NCBI RefSeq assembly: GCF_907164915.1
Contig: NC_061866.1
Location: forward strand, 22,732,117-22,796,116
DNA: 64,000 bases
Reading direction: 5' to 3'
From: Impatiens glandulifera
Lineage: Eukaryota; Streptophyta; Magnoliopsida; Ericales; Balsaminaceae
Shown: positions 20,072 through 31,620 of the stretch, in pieces
Layout: each line of letters starts with the position of its first letter
Numbering within the stretch: the first letter of the stretch is position 1
Translations under genes and position numbers: made by a program
Notes under the pieces: model-generated
Database searches by the model: none
Seen by the model: the letters and a program-made list of their open reading frames with translations, nothing else
What the model was told of the DNA's origin: nothing

Positions 20072-22309
20072 AAAGTCATGATGTATCAAACATGCGGTTA
20101 ATGTATCATACCAAGCTCTAGGAGCTTGTTTTAAACCGTACAATGCTTTATTTAGACGATATACATGATTAGGTAGGTCAGCATTTTTAAAACCGGGTGG
20201 TTGCTCAACGTATACTTCTTCACGTAGATTACCATTTAAAAATGCACTTTTAACATCCATTTGGAAAACTTTAAAATTTTTGAATGCAGCAAAGGCTAGA
20301 AAAATCCTAATGGCTTCAATCCTAGCTACAGAAGCAAATGATTCTTCAAAATCAATTCCTTCTTCCTGTTTGTATCCTTGTGCCACTAATCTGGCTTTGT
20401 TCCCCGTAACCAAACCGTCTTTATTGAGTTTATTTCTGAATACCCATCTTGTTCCTATGACCGGTTGATCTTTCGGTCTAGGGACTAGGTACCAGACTTT
20501 ATTACTCTCAAACTGGTTTAACTCTTCTTGCATTACCAAAATCCAATCCGGATCCGACAATGCTTCATCCACCCTTTTCGGCTAAATCTGGGATATGAAA
20601 GCGGAATTAAAGTATTCCTCCAGTTTTGTCGCCTAGTTTGGACGGTTTTTGAAGGGTCACCTATGATAAGCTCAGGAGGATGATTTGTGTTCCTTTTGAG
20701 ATTCGGTTCAGGAATGTCTACCAAATCACCGTTTGTTTGATCAAGGCTAGACATATCGATAGGTTGAGCAATGATGTCAAACCGACCGATTTCCTTAGTT
20801 TGAACCGAGGTGTCATCTTCCTGTTGTGTGGCAGCTTGATCCGACTGGGTTTCAACAACACGCATTTGGTCATGGACAAACCGTCTGAAAACCGGAACCT
20901 CATCTTCACTATCAGAATGAATATTATTATTTTCCAATCTGTTGTGTAGATCAAAGGATGATGTAGTGTTACTTTCAACCGATTCATCGAATACAGCATG
21001 AAGAGATTCTTCCACGGTTAAAGTTCTAGTGTTATATACTCTGTATGCTTTACTAACCGCTGAGGAACCTCGCATTATCCCTATATCGGATTTTGCATCA
21101 AAAGCAGATAAGCAGTTTTTGCCATTAATGTGAATGTAACATTTATAACCAAAAATTTTAAAATACTTAATGTTAGGAATTCTATCAAAATACACTGTAT
21201 ACGGTATTTTGTTGTGAAATTTGTTAATAAAGACCGGTTTTGTGTATAACATGCAATATTAATAGCTTCAGCCCAAAAATTTTGAGCAACGCCCGAATCG
21301 GCTATCATAGACCTTGTGGCTTCCTTGAGAGTTTGGTTTCTTCTCTCAGCCAGGCCGTTCTGTTGAGGAGTTCTAGCACTAGACAACTCGTGTCTAATGC
21401 CGGATTCATCAAGAAATGCATTTAGAGTACTATTTGTAAATTCGGTTCCTCTATCACTTCTAATGCTATTTATGTGTGTTGATTTTTCATTTTGTAAACG
21501 CTTAAGAAATGTAATTAAATTTGATGTGGTTTCACGTTTAGATGCCAAAAATGTGACCCATGTATACCTAGAATAATCATTAACAACGACCATAGTGTAA
21601 CGCATACCACCTAGGCTGGTGACCCTAATCGGTCCAAATAAATCCATATGAAGAAGATCTAAGCATCGGTTAGACTAATTGTGTCCTTTACTCTTAAAGA
21701 TTGATTTGGTTTATTTACCCATTTGACATGCTGAACACACCTTATCCTTATTAAATACTATATCAGGAATTCCTTCAACTAGCTTTTTACCACGGATATA
21801 GCTTAAGGTTTTGAGGTTTAGATGGTTTATACTTTTATGCCATAGCCAAGTTTGATCGGTTTTAGCTACCATGCAAACAGGATGCTCACTTCATTTTTCC
21901 AGTCTACCTTGTATATATTTCCTAACCTATTTTAGGTTAGTAGTATGTTACCCTGAGAGTTTTTAACTAAGCATACATGCCTAAGAAATTCTACAGTATA
22001 TCCAGCATCACACATCTGACTAATACTTAGAAGGTTAAAGTGTAGATTTTCAACTAGAAGTACATTATTAATTGTTAAGTTACCATGGACAATCTTACCC
22101 TTTCCCACAGTTCTATCTCTTGAGTTGTCACCGAAGACAATCATTGCACCGATTTCTATTTTGATGTCGGTTAGAAGGTTGTTATTTCCAGTCATGTGTC
22201 TGGAGCAACCGCTGTCCAGATACCACTCAGAATTTCCTAGCGGTTTCTTCATATCCTTCAAAATATACATATTTACAACTATTTGGTACCCACATTTACT
22301 TGGGTCCAC
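20072..22309 (-). pseudogene. pol: RE3 pol: protease, integrase, RT N-terminus (truncated)
   Basis: The protease signature WYLDSGCSRHMTG is seen after a pol start in the +1 frame (GTG 22307-22309, GAC CCA AGT AAA). The integrase core shows HMDLFGP, RSDRGTEF, QQNGLAERRN and AEAINIACYTQNRS. The RT N-terminus is [20 protein letters not shown] to [13 protein letters not shown], where RE2 interrupts at 20072. The Trp of KVWYLV is intact here. At least two frame changes occur (near 21660 and near 21100), and a stop falls at 21932 where RE2 has Gly. Confidence 0.9.
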
Positions 22310-24065
22310 AATTGATTAGTCCCTTGGGTATCCAAACTTTAATAAGTCGGACAACTTTCCCGGTTATGGTTCTAACTAGTTTTCATGTGCTCGGTCTGAC
22401 ATCTTTCTGTTGTCCTAAGAGTGCCTTATTTTGTGGTGGCCTTTGGTTTATTGTATGTGGTCGTGGATATGTTTGTTTACCTTTTGGACGGTTGGCTTTC
22501 CTTCTCTCAGGATGAAGACATTTTTCGGAGTCATTTGGGCTTACATAGGTTATTTCTTCTTCCGCTTTTGAGTCACTTTCGTCGGTCGAAGAGCTCTTGA
22601 CAAATCTTACAAAGGGAAGATTGTTTTTTGTGAGCTTCATCTTGTCGGAATGGTTTCGGTTGTCAGACTTGTTGTTTTTGTATCCAAGACCAAATTTGCT
22701 TTTGGGATCTCTTTTGTACTTAGACAACTTGTTCACCATTTCACTGAATCTTTTCCATGCGGCTATTCGATACCGGGTTCGTGCATCCTCCTCTTTGGTC
22801 AACTCTTGAACTGACTCCTTGAGCTGTTCAGTCTCAGAGGATAGTTCAGGTGCTGCCTCGGTTTATAAGATTTCATCAAGTCGAATACTATTGGTATCAG
22901 GTTCGGACCGGGTTGGTGCTATGAGTTCGGTTCCAAAGTTAAGTTGGATTGGTATTAAGGTTAATAGGTTCTTGTACTCTACTACCATATCATTTAATAC
23001 ATTAAATAACTCATCTTTAGTAAATGCTTCACAAGAAGTATCAAATACCTGTTCTTCGTTTGCCATGAGACATATGAGTTCATCATCGTTGTCATTGTGA
23101 GCCTATAAACTTCCTCCATCATCGGCTATTAGTGCTTTCTGAATTTCCCTTTCTTCACCGGTTTGTGAGTAGTTGTTTCTTTGGTTCTGATCATTCAGTT
23201 TCCGGTCATCCCGTCTTGGTTTTCTGCATTCCCACCTGAAATGTCCCAAACAATTGCAATTATAACATCTTATATTAGATTTATCACCGTAGTTATAGTT
23301 GTTGTTTGTTGGTTGGCTTTTCTTCATGAATCTGTCAAACTTCTGTGCAAGCATTGCCATAGCATCCTCAGTGAATTGTTTAGCGGTTCTGATCGGTGCA
23401 GGAGTAACCGGTTCCATGGATGTGACTAATGCCTTAGTAGCGGTTGAGGCTGATACTTCATCTTCGATCCTAGATCTCATTTCAAACTCATATGCCTTCA
23501 TATCTTCGAATACATCGTGTAGCTTCATCTTGCTTAGGCAGTTTGATTCCCTCATTACCATCGTCTTTATGTCCCATGCACTCGGAAGAGATCTTAAAGC
23601 TTTGATGATAATTTCCTTATTATCATAATTCTTTCCAAGAGTTGAGAGCTCATTTATCACATTTGTAAACCGGTCACTGTACTGCCTCATGGTTTCTCCT
23701 GGCTTCATCTTGATGTTCTTAAAATTCTGGGTAGCCACCATTATCTTGTTTTCCTTGGTTCTTTCATTTCCCTCATGAAGTTGAATCACCGTTTCCCATA
23801 CTTCCTTTGAGGTTTTGCAATCTCTGACCTTGTAGAAGGTGTTTTTGTCCAAACTGTTGAAGATATGTTTTCTGGCGTGATTGTTCAGATTTTTTCTCCT
23901 CTTATCCTCAGTCGTCCAATCCTTTCTATCTTTATCAATTATCACCGGTCCTTCAGATAGAATGAGCGGCATCTCATCATCCATAGTGATTAGGTGCAAG
24001 TGCATGCATATCTTCCAGTTGGCGAAATCATCACCTTTTAGCATTGGAGGCTTCTCGAAAGTCAT
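22296..24065 (-). pseudogene. gag: RE3 gag (nearly intact, three stops)
   Basis: A single frame runs from ATG 24063-24065 to TAA 22296-22298, 590 codons. The first 320 codons are open and include the capsid-type region (NNHARKHIFNSLD, WETVIQLHEGNERTKENKI, LRSLPSAWDIKTMVM) and the zinc knuckle CYNCNCLGHFRWEC. Stops: TAG at 23103-23105 (Trp in RE2), one near 22863 and one near 22383. A long acidic then basic extension follows. The end GGA CCC AAG TAA overlaps the pol start in the +1 frame, as in RE2 and RE5. Confidence 0.9.
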
Positions 24066-24105
24066 GCTTGCTTGCTTCGGGTTGCTTGAGTATTGAAACT
24101 AACTA

Positions 24106-24116
24106 CTCTGATACCA
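24106..24116 (-). other. RE3 primer binding site
   Basis: TGGTATCAGAG on the minus strand, two bases from the LTR and complementary to initiator tRNA-Met. Confidence 0.85.
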
Positions 24117-24118
24117 AT

Positions 24119-25363
24119 TGTTAGGATCTAGGTCGCGGCTGGGGAACCGGGGTCTGGCCGATTTGCTTTTTCAACGGTTGGTGTTTAATCCGGTTAGAGA
24201 TTAACACCGGGTTTCAATACTACACAAACTGTCACAAACCCTTGAACCAAGTTCAAGTGCGGAAGTGGTTTGTTTCAGGTTGAAGCAACACACACACATG
24301 ATGAATAAAGATAGAATCTGGATAAGGTTGGTTTAGAGATTAGAAGGTCGGTTTAAGGTATAGTGAATCGGTTAGAACGATGCAAGTCGGTTAGTATAAG
24401 TCGGTTAGAACGTAGAGCCGGCAGAAAGTAAACAACAAGACACAGGTTTTTTGGATGTTCGGAGATAAAACTCCTACGTCACCCCTTCTTCTTGAAACCG
24501 CGAGAAGGATATTCACTAAGGAATACACAAACACAATATCCAGTCGAGACTTATTTTGCTGCTCGATAAACACTCGTACAATTCTCACCGAAATTGTAAT
24601 CTCACTTCAAATGCACACTTAAGCGTTTTAATCTTAGAGAGATAAACACAACTTGTAACTTGGGTTGTTGGAGCTCTTAAATGTTGTCACTTGTAACTTA
24701 TGAAAACTCTCAGAACTCGTAACTGCATTTACTCCTCTTCAGCTCCTTCTTTTATAGGTGAAATGTGCCAACAGTCACATTTCTTCCTTGAATCTGATTG
24801 GTTGAGCAGAGGTTCAGTGTTACAGTACTGGCGGTTTAATCTTCCAAGGCATAGGTCAAACCAGCTAGGTTTGTCTTTTATTTAATGTAGCAACTGTCGG
24901 TTGGACAGTTCTTTGCACCTGGAAGGTTGCGCCTCTGACTTATCCCAGAGTGGAAAGATCTCTTCAGGCAATCTTCTGCAGCCTGCAGAGTATCATCGGA
25001 CTTGTATGGATATGGTAATGTTATAGCATGTTCCTTTGATATCATCTTCCGAAGATACTCAAAGTATCTGTTTGCACCGATTTGTAAGTTGTACTTATTT
25101 GATTCTTGGCTTCTTTCTCTAAGTAGTCTCTTCACCGGTTTTCCGGTTGGATGCATTTCGGTTTAGGATGTCTACCGGTTGTTCATAGCTTCAGGTTAAT
25201 CGGATAGCTTTCCGGTTTTGGGATACATCCTCTACTTCTTCTTTTAACCGGTCTTTACTTCTTGATCGGTTGGATTCTTGACCGTTCCTGGTTCTTGACC
25301 GATTCTACACAGGAAGTTTGTTTTTGTTAAGTTCTTAATTTAACCGGTCTAATTTATCTAACA
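24119..25363 (-). repeat. RE3 5' LTR
   Basis: The LTR is 1245 bp, with TGTTAG...CTAACA ends, and is homologous to the RE2 LTR. The promoter TATA (CTATAAAAG on the minus strand) is at 24749-24757. The conserved TGACGT block is at about 24456-24520. Confidence 0.88.
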
Positions 25364-26040
25364 GTTGGTGAAGTACATGTTGTTACAAACAAGAAGTTTT
25401 TCGATCAAAATAATTTTATTACATGGCATGATAGATTGGGACACCTTAGAGCTATTATGATACGAAGAATAATTAATCATTCATGTGGGAATTCACTAAA
25501 AAACCAAAAGATTTTTTTACCCAATGAATTTTCATGTGCTGCTTGTTCACAAGGGAAGTTAATAATAAGGCCATCACCATCTAAAATTAGGACTGAACCC
25601 TTGAAATTTCTTGAAAGAATAGAAGGTGACATATGTGGGCCTATTCATCCACCATGTGGACCATTCATATATTTTATGTTATTAATTGACGTATCAACAA
25701 GATGGTCACATGTGTATTTATTATCAACTCGTAATCAAACATTTGCAAGATTACTTGCTCAAATTATCAAATTACGAGCTCACTTTCCAGACAATTTAAT
25801 TAAATCTATTCGTTTTGATAATATTATAGAATTTACCTCCCAAACTTTTAATAGTTATTGTATGTCAATTGGGATAAGTGTTGAATATCCAGTAGCACAT
25901 GTTCACACAAAATGGCATTACAGAGTCATTGATAAAACATCTTCAACTAATTACAAGACCGTTGCATATGAAAACGAAACTTCCGATACAAGCTTGGGAA
26001 CATGCAACAACATTAATTTATATCAAACCTACACATTAGA
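25364..26040 (+). pseudogene. RE4 integrase remnant
   Basis: The copia integrase zinc region is seen (WHDRLGHL, then CAACSQGKL), followed by the core: EGDICGPIHPP, LLIDVSTRWSHVYLL and IRFDNIIEF (Asp-Asn in place of the usual RxDN(G/A) arrangement). The Glu-containing segment is degraded (HVHTKWHYRVI). The frame is open over 25436-26047, but the catalytic region has changed, so it is non-functional. Confidence 0.8.
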
Positions 26041-26955
26041 GTTGTAAATGAGTCGAGTCGCTCGTGAGCCGCTCGGTCAAAGCTCGATTCGAGTTCGGTC
26101 AAAATCAAATTCGAGCCGAGCTCGAGCCAGCTCGTTTAAGATTTGAACCAAATTTGAGCTTAAGTAAGACTCGCTTGATGGCTCGTCGAGCTTTTTCGAG
26201 CCTAATCATATAATTTATTTATATTATATTTTACCCTTTAATCAAAATTTGAAACACCCATAAGACTATTTATGGACTTATTGCTTATGATACCAATACA
26301 AAAGTTATTGGTACGTAAAAGTTATGAGATTTTCAATATTTTGGAATATCAAGATATACTATAATAATATTTATAAATTAATATATATATATTATATAAT
26401 ACTTATAAGGAAATAAATAGATTTGATATTAATTTAATTACATAAACATAATTTTTGAAAATCAAATAAAAAAAAATATAATTATATTGTAATTTTATTT
26501 AACATATGCAAATTTCAATATATTATATTATATGAGATATAAAATTATTTTTATTTCACTATAAAGTATTTTATTTTTCAAAATAAACCTAATGGAGTAT
26601 AATATGTTTTTTAAGTTTATCTTAATTACAATACACGACTTTCATAAACATTTTATAAGAAGACTCAAGAGACTGCCCTTGATACTTCTTCAACAAACTT
26701 TTATCTCGTTTTAAAGCCCTAACTCTCGCTTCAGTAAAACCCTAAATCATGTTTAGTTATTTTTTTTAATATAAGAAATTAATATATAAATATATAAATA
26801 AGCAAAGCAACTGGTACTTGATCGGGTGGGGCGGTTTGGTTTCGTGCAAGGCCCTTTTTCAGAAAAGGTAGTTGTCATATTCGAGTCTTTCAAGCCTTTC
26901 GAGCCGAACTCGGGCCTATGATTATATGATCGAGCGGAGTTCGAGCTTAGTATTA
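26041..26955. mobile_element. Non-autonomous insertion with CGAGC-rich ends
   Basis: Both ends are rich in GAGCCGAGCTCGAGC-like sequence (26050-26200 and 26880-26960), in partly inverted arrangement, with an AT-rich middle and no reading frame of note. It splits the integrase-RT linker of RE4. The middle (about 26300-26480) shares a stretch with 33490-33660, so another AT-rich repeat lies inside. Such CGAGCTCGAG-rich sequences are common in plant non-autonomous DNA transposons. The class and exact ends are not determined. Confidence 0.5.
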
Positions 26956-28360
26956 AAGCGATCAGTTATAAATGTGAGAAAAATGAAATTTTCAAATATA
27001 AGGCACGACTTGTTGCCTAGGTATTCTCGTAGATACCTGGTATTGATTACGATGAAACATATTTTCCTGTGGTGGATGCAACAACATTTAGATATCTGAT
27101 AAGTTTATCAATACACAAGAAATTGCAAATGAGATTAATGGATGTTGTGACGGCATATTTATATTGCTCCATTGATAACAACATATACATGAAACTCCTT
27201 AAAGGATTTAAAATGCTAGAAGCATTTAATTCAGATCGTCGAGACCTTTACTCTGTTAAATTATGCAGATCTCTATATGGAGTGAAACAATCTGGACATA
27301 TGTGGTATAAACGTCTTAGTGAATATTTATTAAAGAATGGATTTCAAAATGATCAAATATGTTAATGTGTGTTTATTAAGAGATTTTGATCACAATTTGT
27401 AATAATTGCAATTTATGTGGACGATTTGAATATTATTGGAACTACTGATGAACTATCTGAAACAGTTAGTTATCTTAAGAAAGAGTTTGAGATGAAAGAT
27501 CTAGGAGAAACAAAGTTATGTCTTGGCTTGCACGTTGAGCATTTAGGTAATTGAATTCTTGTCCATCAATCTACTTATACATCAAGTGTACTAAAAATAT
27601 TTTTTATGGATAAAGCACATCCCAAAGGTAGTCCAATGAGATTGCTTGATATAAATAAAGATCCATTTCGACCTCATATGTGTGATAAAGACCTAATTGG
27701 TCATGAAGTACCATATCTTAGTGCTATTGGAGCACTAATGTATCTGGCTACTCATACTAGACCTAATATATCATTTGCAGTAAATTTATTCGCGAGATAT
27801 AATTTTTCATCGACAAGGAGACATTGAAATGGAGTTAAGCATATTTTTTTGTACCTTCAAGGAATTATAGACATGGGATTATATTATCCATCCCATGTAT
27901 TTATCTGATTCTCATAATGGTAGGTCTAAAACGGGTTACGTATTCACATATGTCTTGGAGATCTATGAAACAATCAATTACCGCCACATCTTCAAACCTT
28001 ACCGAGATCATCACTATTTGTGAGGCACGTCGAGAATGTGTATGGTTGAGATCAACCATTCATCATATTCGAGAGTCATGTGGCTTATCTATAAACAAGA
28101 ATTCTCCAACAATTTTATATGAGGATAATACAACTTGTATTGCACAATTAAAGGGAGTATATATTAAAGGCGATAGAACGAAACACATATCATCAAAATT
28201 CTTTTTCACTCATGATCTCTAAAAGAAAGGTGATATTGATGTTCATCAAATTCGTTCCTCAAAGAATCTAGTAGATCTATTTACAAAAGCATTGCCTACT
28301 ACGACCTTTGAAAAACTACTATATATTATTGGAATGCGGAGAGTCAAAAGTTTAAAGTGA
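26956..28360 (+). pseudogene. RE4 RT and RNase H remnant
   Basis: The segments follow the copia order: YKARLVA, DETYFPVVDATTFRYL, RLMDVVTAYLYCSIDNNIYMK, GVKQSGHMWYKRLSEYL, a VDDLNIIGTTD motif near 27420, LGLHVEHLGN, GALMYLATHTRPNISFAVN, SNLTEI and ILYEDNTTCIAQLKG. It ends at the TGA 28358-28360. Several stops and frame breaks occur (for example TAA at 27362-27364, and around 27555, 27826 and 27900). Confidence 0.85.
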
Positions 28361-28479
28361 TGTAACAAAAGGGAGATTTTACGTACTGTAGTCTTTTTCC
28401 CTTAATCATAGTTTTATCCCAACGGGTTTTCATGATAAGGTATTTAATGAGGCAGTATACTAATGAAATTCAAAGGGGG
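28361..28479 (+). other. RE4 pre-LTR region and polypurine tract
   Basis: This is the conserved block common before the 3' LTR of such elements (CTTTTTCCCTTAATCAT...GGGTTTTCATG...TTTAATGAGGCA). It is followed by the polypurine tract CAAAGGGGGT at about 28471-28480. Confidence 0.7.
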
Positions 28480-28683
28480 TATTATAAATGCAATATATTT
28501 AACGGATGACATTGTGTAAGACTCTTGGTTTTCATATTCTACAATTATGAAGACCTTTGGTTTCTATGTATCTAGTCTTATAAATAGGACACATAGGAAT
28601 ATTGTAAAAGTATCCCTTTCATAAACAATAATACATTCTCTCGTTGTTATCTCTCTTGTTCTTTATCTTGTATGTTCATAACA
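28480..28683 (+). repeat. RE4 3' LTR
   Basis: The LTR is about 204 bp, starting TATTATAAATG (TG probably mutated to TA) after the purine tract and ending TTCATAACA. A TATA-like TATAAATAGG lies near 28581. Confidence 0.65.
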
Positions 28684-31620
28684 AAAAGAGTGATTTTTTT
28701 ATTAATTAAGTCTAAATTAACTAACATTTATCGAACTTAGATTTTATTATATATTTATAAAAAAAATTTGCAGATATAAATACGATTGAGGACCGTTCTT
28801 AATTTCACTCTCTCGTCTCCACTTAAGTCAAACTTTAAAATTATACTCATGTTAATTCTTGTTAACTCCAATTTTTTAACTAACTTTAATTTTTATAATA
28901 TCGTATTTTTTAAAAATGTTAAATTTTAAAAAGAATATTTTATGATAAATATCATTATTTTTTGTTTCGTATAACGTTTACATAGTAACTATATTAAATT
29001 GATTTTTTTGTTTAAGAATATGTTTTTTAGATATCAAAGGTATAATACCGATACCGTACCAAAATTAAGGTATACATAAAATAAGGTATATCAAAATCAA
29101 GGTAATATAAAGGTATGAATTTTTGTATACCAAAATTTTCGGTAAATTGTAAGGTATGTATAAAAAATTAAGGTATACCTACGATTGATCCGTAGAATTT
29201 AATCAATATATTGAATATATATATTAAGAATATATCTTTCCTAAAATAAAAAATTTAATATTTTTTTATGTAAATATATTATGTTGAATAATATTAAATA
29301 TTTTATTTTATATAGTATAATAATATTTTGAAATTAGGTTTACTGTAAAAATATCTCTTAGAAGATAATGATGGAAATAAATCAAATTAATTAAATATAT
29401 TTCTATTAAAACAAATTTATTATTTTCTTTTAATTAATAGATTACCTTATTTATTATTTTTTTACACCCATAAAAAAAATATTTCTAAAATCCAAGTTAG
29501 TTTACAATAAGATTAATAATATTTTTATTTTAATTTTTTTTATTTGTATTCAAGATTCTAGAATACTCTAATGACATATATAAATAAAGCGTTATCTTAA
29601 CATGCTTCTCACACTCTCAAATCTTCTTCAAATCCTTCATCTGTGATTTAATTTTTATTCTTCAGTAATTATTTCAATCACAACTTTGATGTCCCTTTCT
29701 GATATATGCTACATAAAATGAATTAAATATTGTATATTAATTATCTAAAATGTCTTCTTGCAGCCAAAGCACAAGGGTAATTCAACGATTTCTCCTTTCC
29801 TAGAATCAACATCTAGTAGTCACAATTAATTATCTTCAAAGAGCTTCCATCTATTTCATCTTATTAACACGTCTCCTCGTTAATTTATCTCCGTTCATTG
29901 ACATTACTCTCTTATGCTTAATAGACTTTATTATTTGTAATAGTTAAAAAGGGGACATAAAAAAATGATTTTATCAAGCATTAATTGGCTGAAATTTAGA
30001 ATTTTAGATGTATACGACAAATAAATTTATGTGTTTCGAGGTTTAAGATTGGTTGAAAATATTAATAATAAGGTATTTATTTATGATGACTTATGTAGTC
30101 TAATTACAAGTGAATAAGATTTCTATATATTTAAGTTTGATGTTTAAAACATAAAACTAATGTATATCTTAACCTAACTAACTTATGATACCTCTATATA
30201 AATTATCATAGAAATATAGCTTATTATTAATAAAGATTATATCACAAACATCAATAACTGAATTTTTTTTATTGTATTACATGTTTGTTTGAAGTGCGAG
30301 ATTATTACCTTTTCAATATTTAATAAACATTTTTGTCTAAACTTGTGTTCATCTTGTACATTAACTACTCTAAATTTAAATAAGACTTTTAAGTATGAGC
30401 GAGTGTGCCGATGAACAAAGACATATTGATTGAAAAGAAATGTTGTTTGGTTTGGTATGAAATGACTAGAGAATTGTCAAATAATTTGGCTTTTACTCGC
30501 AATAATACATCTTTTTACACCATAAATATTGGAGTTTGTTCGTTAGTAGAATGAGGACCGAATGGAGTCATTTGAGGCATTGTGGTGACATATACAGCAA
30601 TTTGTAATTACATATATTCTTTATTATTCTGATACATATTTGGATTGGGTGCTACTTAAAAAGTATTTCTTTTAATTTTTTTAACTCATTTCTATCTGAT
30701 CTCTATTTGTAATTATTAATTTTTAATTTTTTAAATTTAATATATTTATTTAAGTTTACAACTGAAATTGTTTTGTTGGTATGTTTTTTTCTATTTATCT
30801 TTTATATTTAATTCTAAACGTGATTTATTAATATTCGAGTTCGATTTCAAATTCAAAGTAATTTAATTAATGTTAAATAATAGATAATTATGAGATAAAG
30901 AAATTTTTTATAATGAATATATACCGTTAATTTAAAAGTTGTTTATGAAATACAGTGTAAAAATACCTAATATATTGTCATAATCAAATAACGAGAAAAA
31001 AATTAATAATATAATAATTCTAACGGCAATCTAGATAATAGATTTTAATTTTAATTATTTTTATAATTTGAATCAAATATATTTTAATGTTGAATTATTT
31101 TAAAACATTTAGAAATATAATTAAAAAACCTTTGAATTTCGAATTTATAATTGAATGAAGATTTAAAATTGTGTAATAGTTTAGTGAAAGTTAATTACTA
31201 TATTACACTTTCTAGCATGAATAATCAAATCAAACTAAAAAATATGTAAAGATTTTAAATCAATAATATAAAGACAATTAAATTAAAGTGGTGTCAATTG
31301 TTTGACGAAATGGTTTTAAAATTCTTTCAATTTTTGTTCTTAAGTATCTTTGATTCTTTTATATATAAAAAATCAAATAATCATTTATTTGAGGATCTAT
31401 TAATTATTAAATAAAATAATACATTAAAATTTGATTCAATCTTCAAAAGAATCAAAAAAAATTATCTACCACTTTATTTACATAATATTATTAAATGTTT
31501 TATATGTTGATATTATGCCAACAAAATTTAACGAATCAAGTTTTTTTTTTAATTATGTTAATATTTTAACTTAGTTTATGCTAAATCTACATTTTGACTT
31601 AAGTAAACAAGATATTCAAA
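28684..31620. repeat. AT-rich large repeat, copy 1
   Basis: This ~2.9 kb gene-free segment begins right after RE4. It aligns by eye along its length with 34010-34197 + 35499-35699 + 49780-52400. Anchors include GATATAAATACGATTGAGGA, the GGTATAC-rich block, CACACTCTCAAATCTTCTTC, ATACGACAAATAAAT and TATTGGAGTTTG. There is no long reading frame. Whether it is a dispersed transposon remnant or a local duplication is unknown. Confidence 0.65.
29030..29200. repeat. GGTATAC-rich palindromic repeat block
   Basis: Many short AAGGTATAC / GTATACC and CGGTAA motifs lie in both orientations. A related block occurs at 33355-33540, and another spans the RE5 insertion site (35650-35699 and 49785-49910). It resembles subterminal repeats of small DNA transposons. 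No clear terminal repeats were identified. Confidence 0.5.

Larger units (their letters stand above)
20072..25363 (-). mobile_element. RE3: SIRE-like element, 5' part, split by RE2
   Basis: The visible parts on the minus strand are 5' LTR, PBS, gag and pol up to the RT, where RE2 inserted. The remainder (the rest of RT, RNase H, and any ORF A-C and 3' LTR) would lie left of RE2, beyond the window. The right edge touches RE4's integrase, so RE3 inserted into RE4. The bases gttgg (25364-25368) are the expected target duplication. Confidence 0.88.
25364..28683 (+). mobile_element. RE4: old Ty1/copia element, 3' part, split by RE3
   Basis: Integrase, RT and RNase H remnants are on the plus strand, followed by a polypurine tract and a short LTR. 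It is unrelated in sequence to the SIRE-like elements, is AT-rich and is heavily decayed. RE3 cuts it on the left, and a small element (26041-26955) splits integrase from RT. Confidence 0.85.

Noticed and set aside
25364..28683. RE4 as part of the SIRE-like family
   Set aside because: Its integrase and RT differ clearly, it has a short LTR and a different pre-LTR block, and it shows no ORF A-C.
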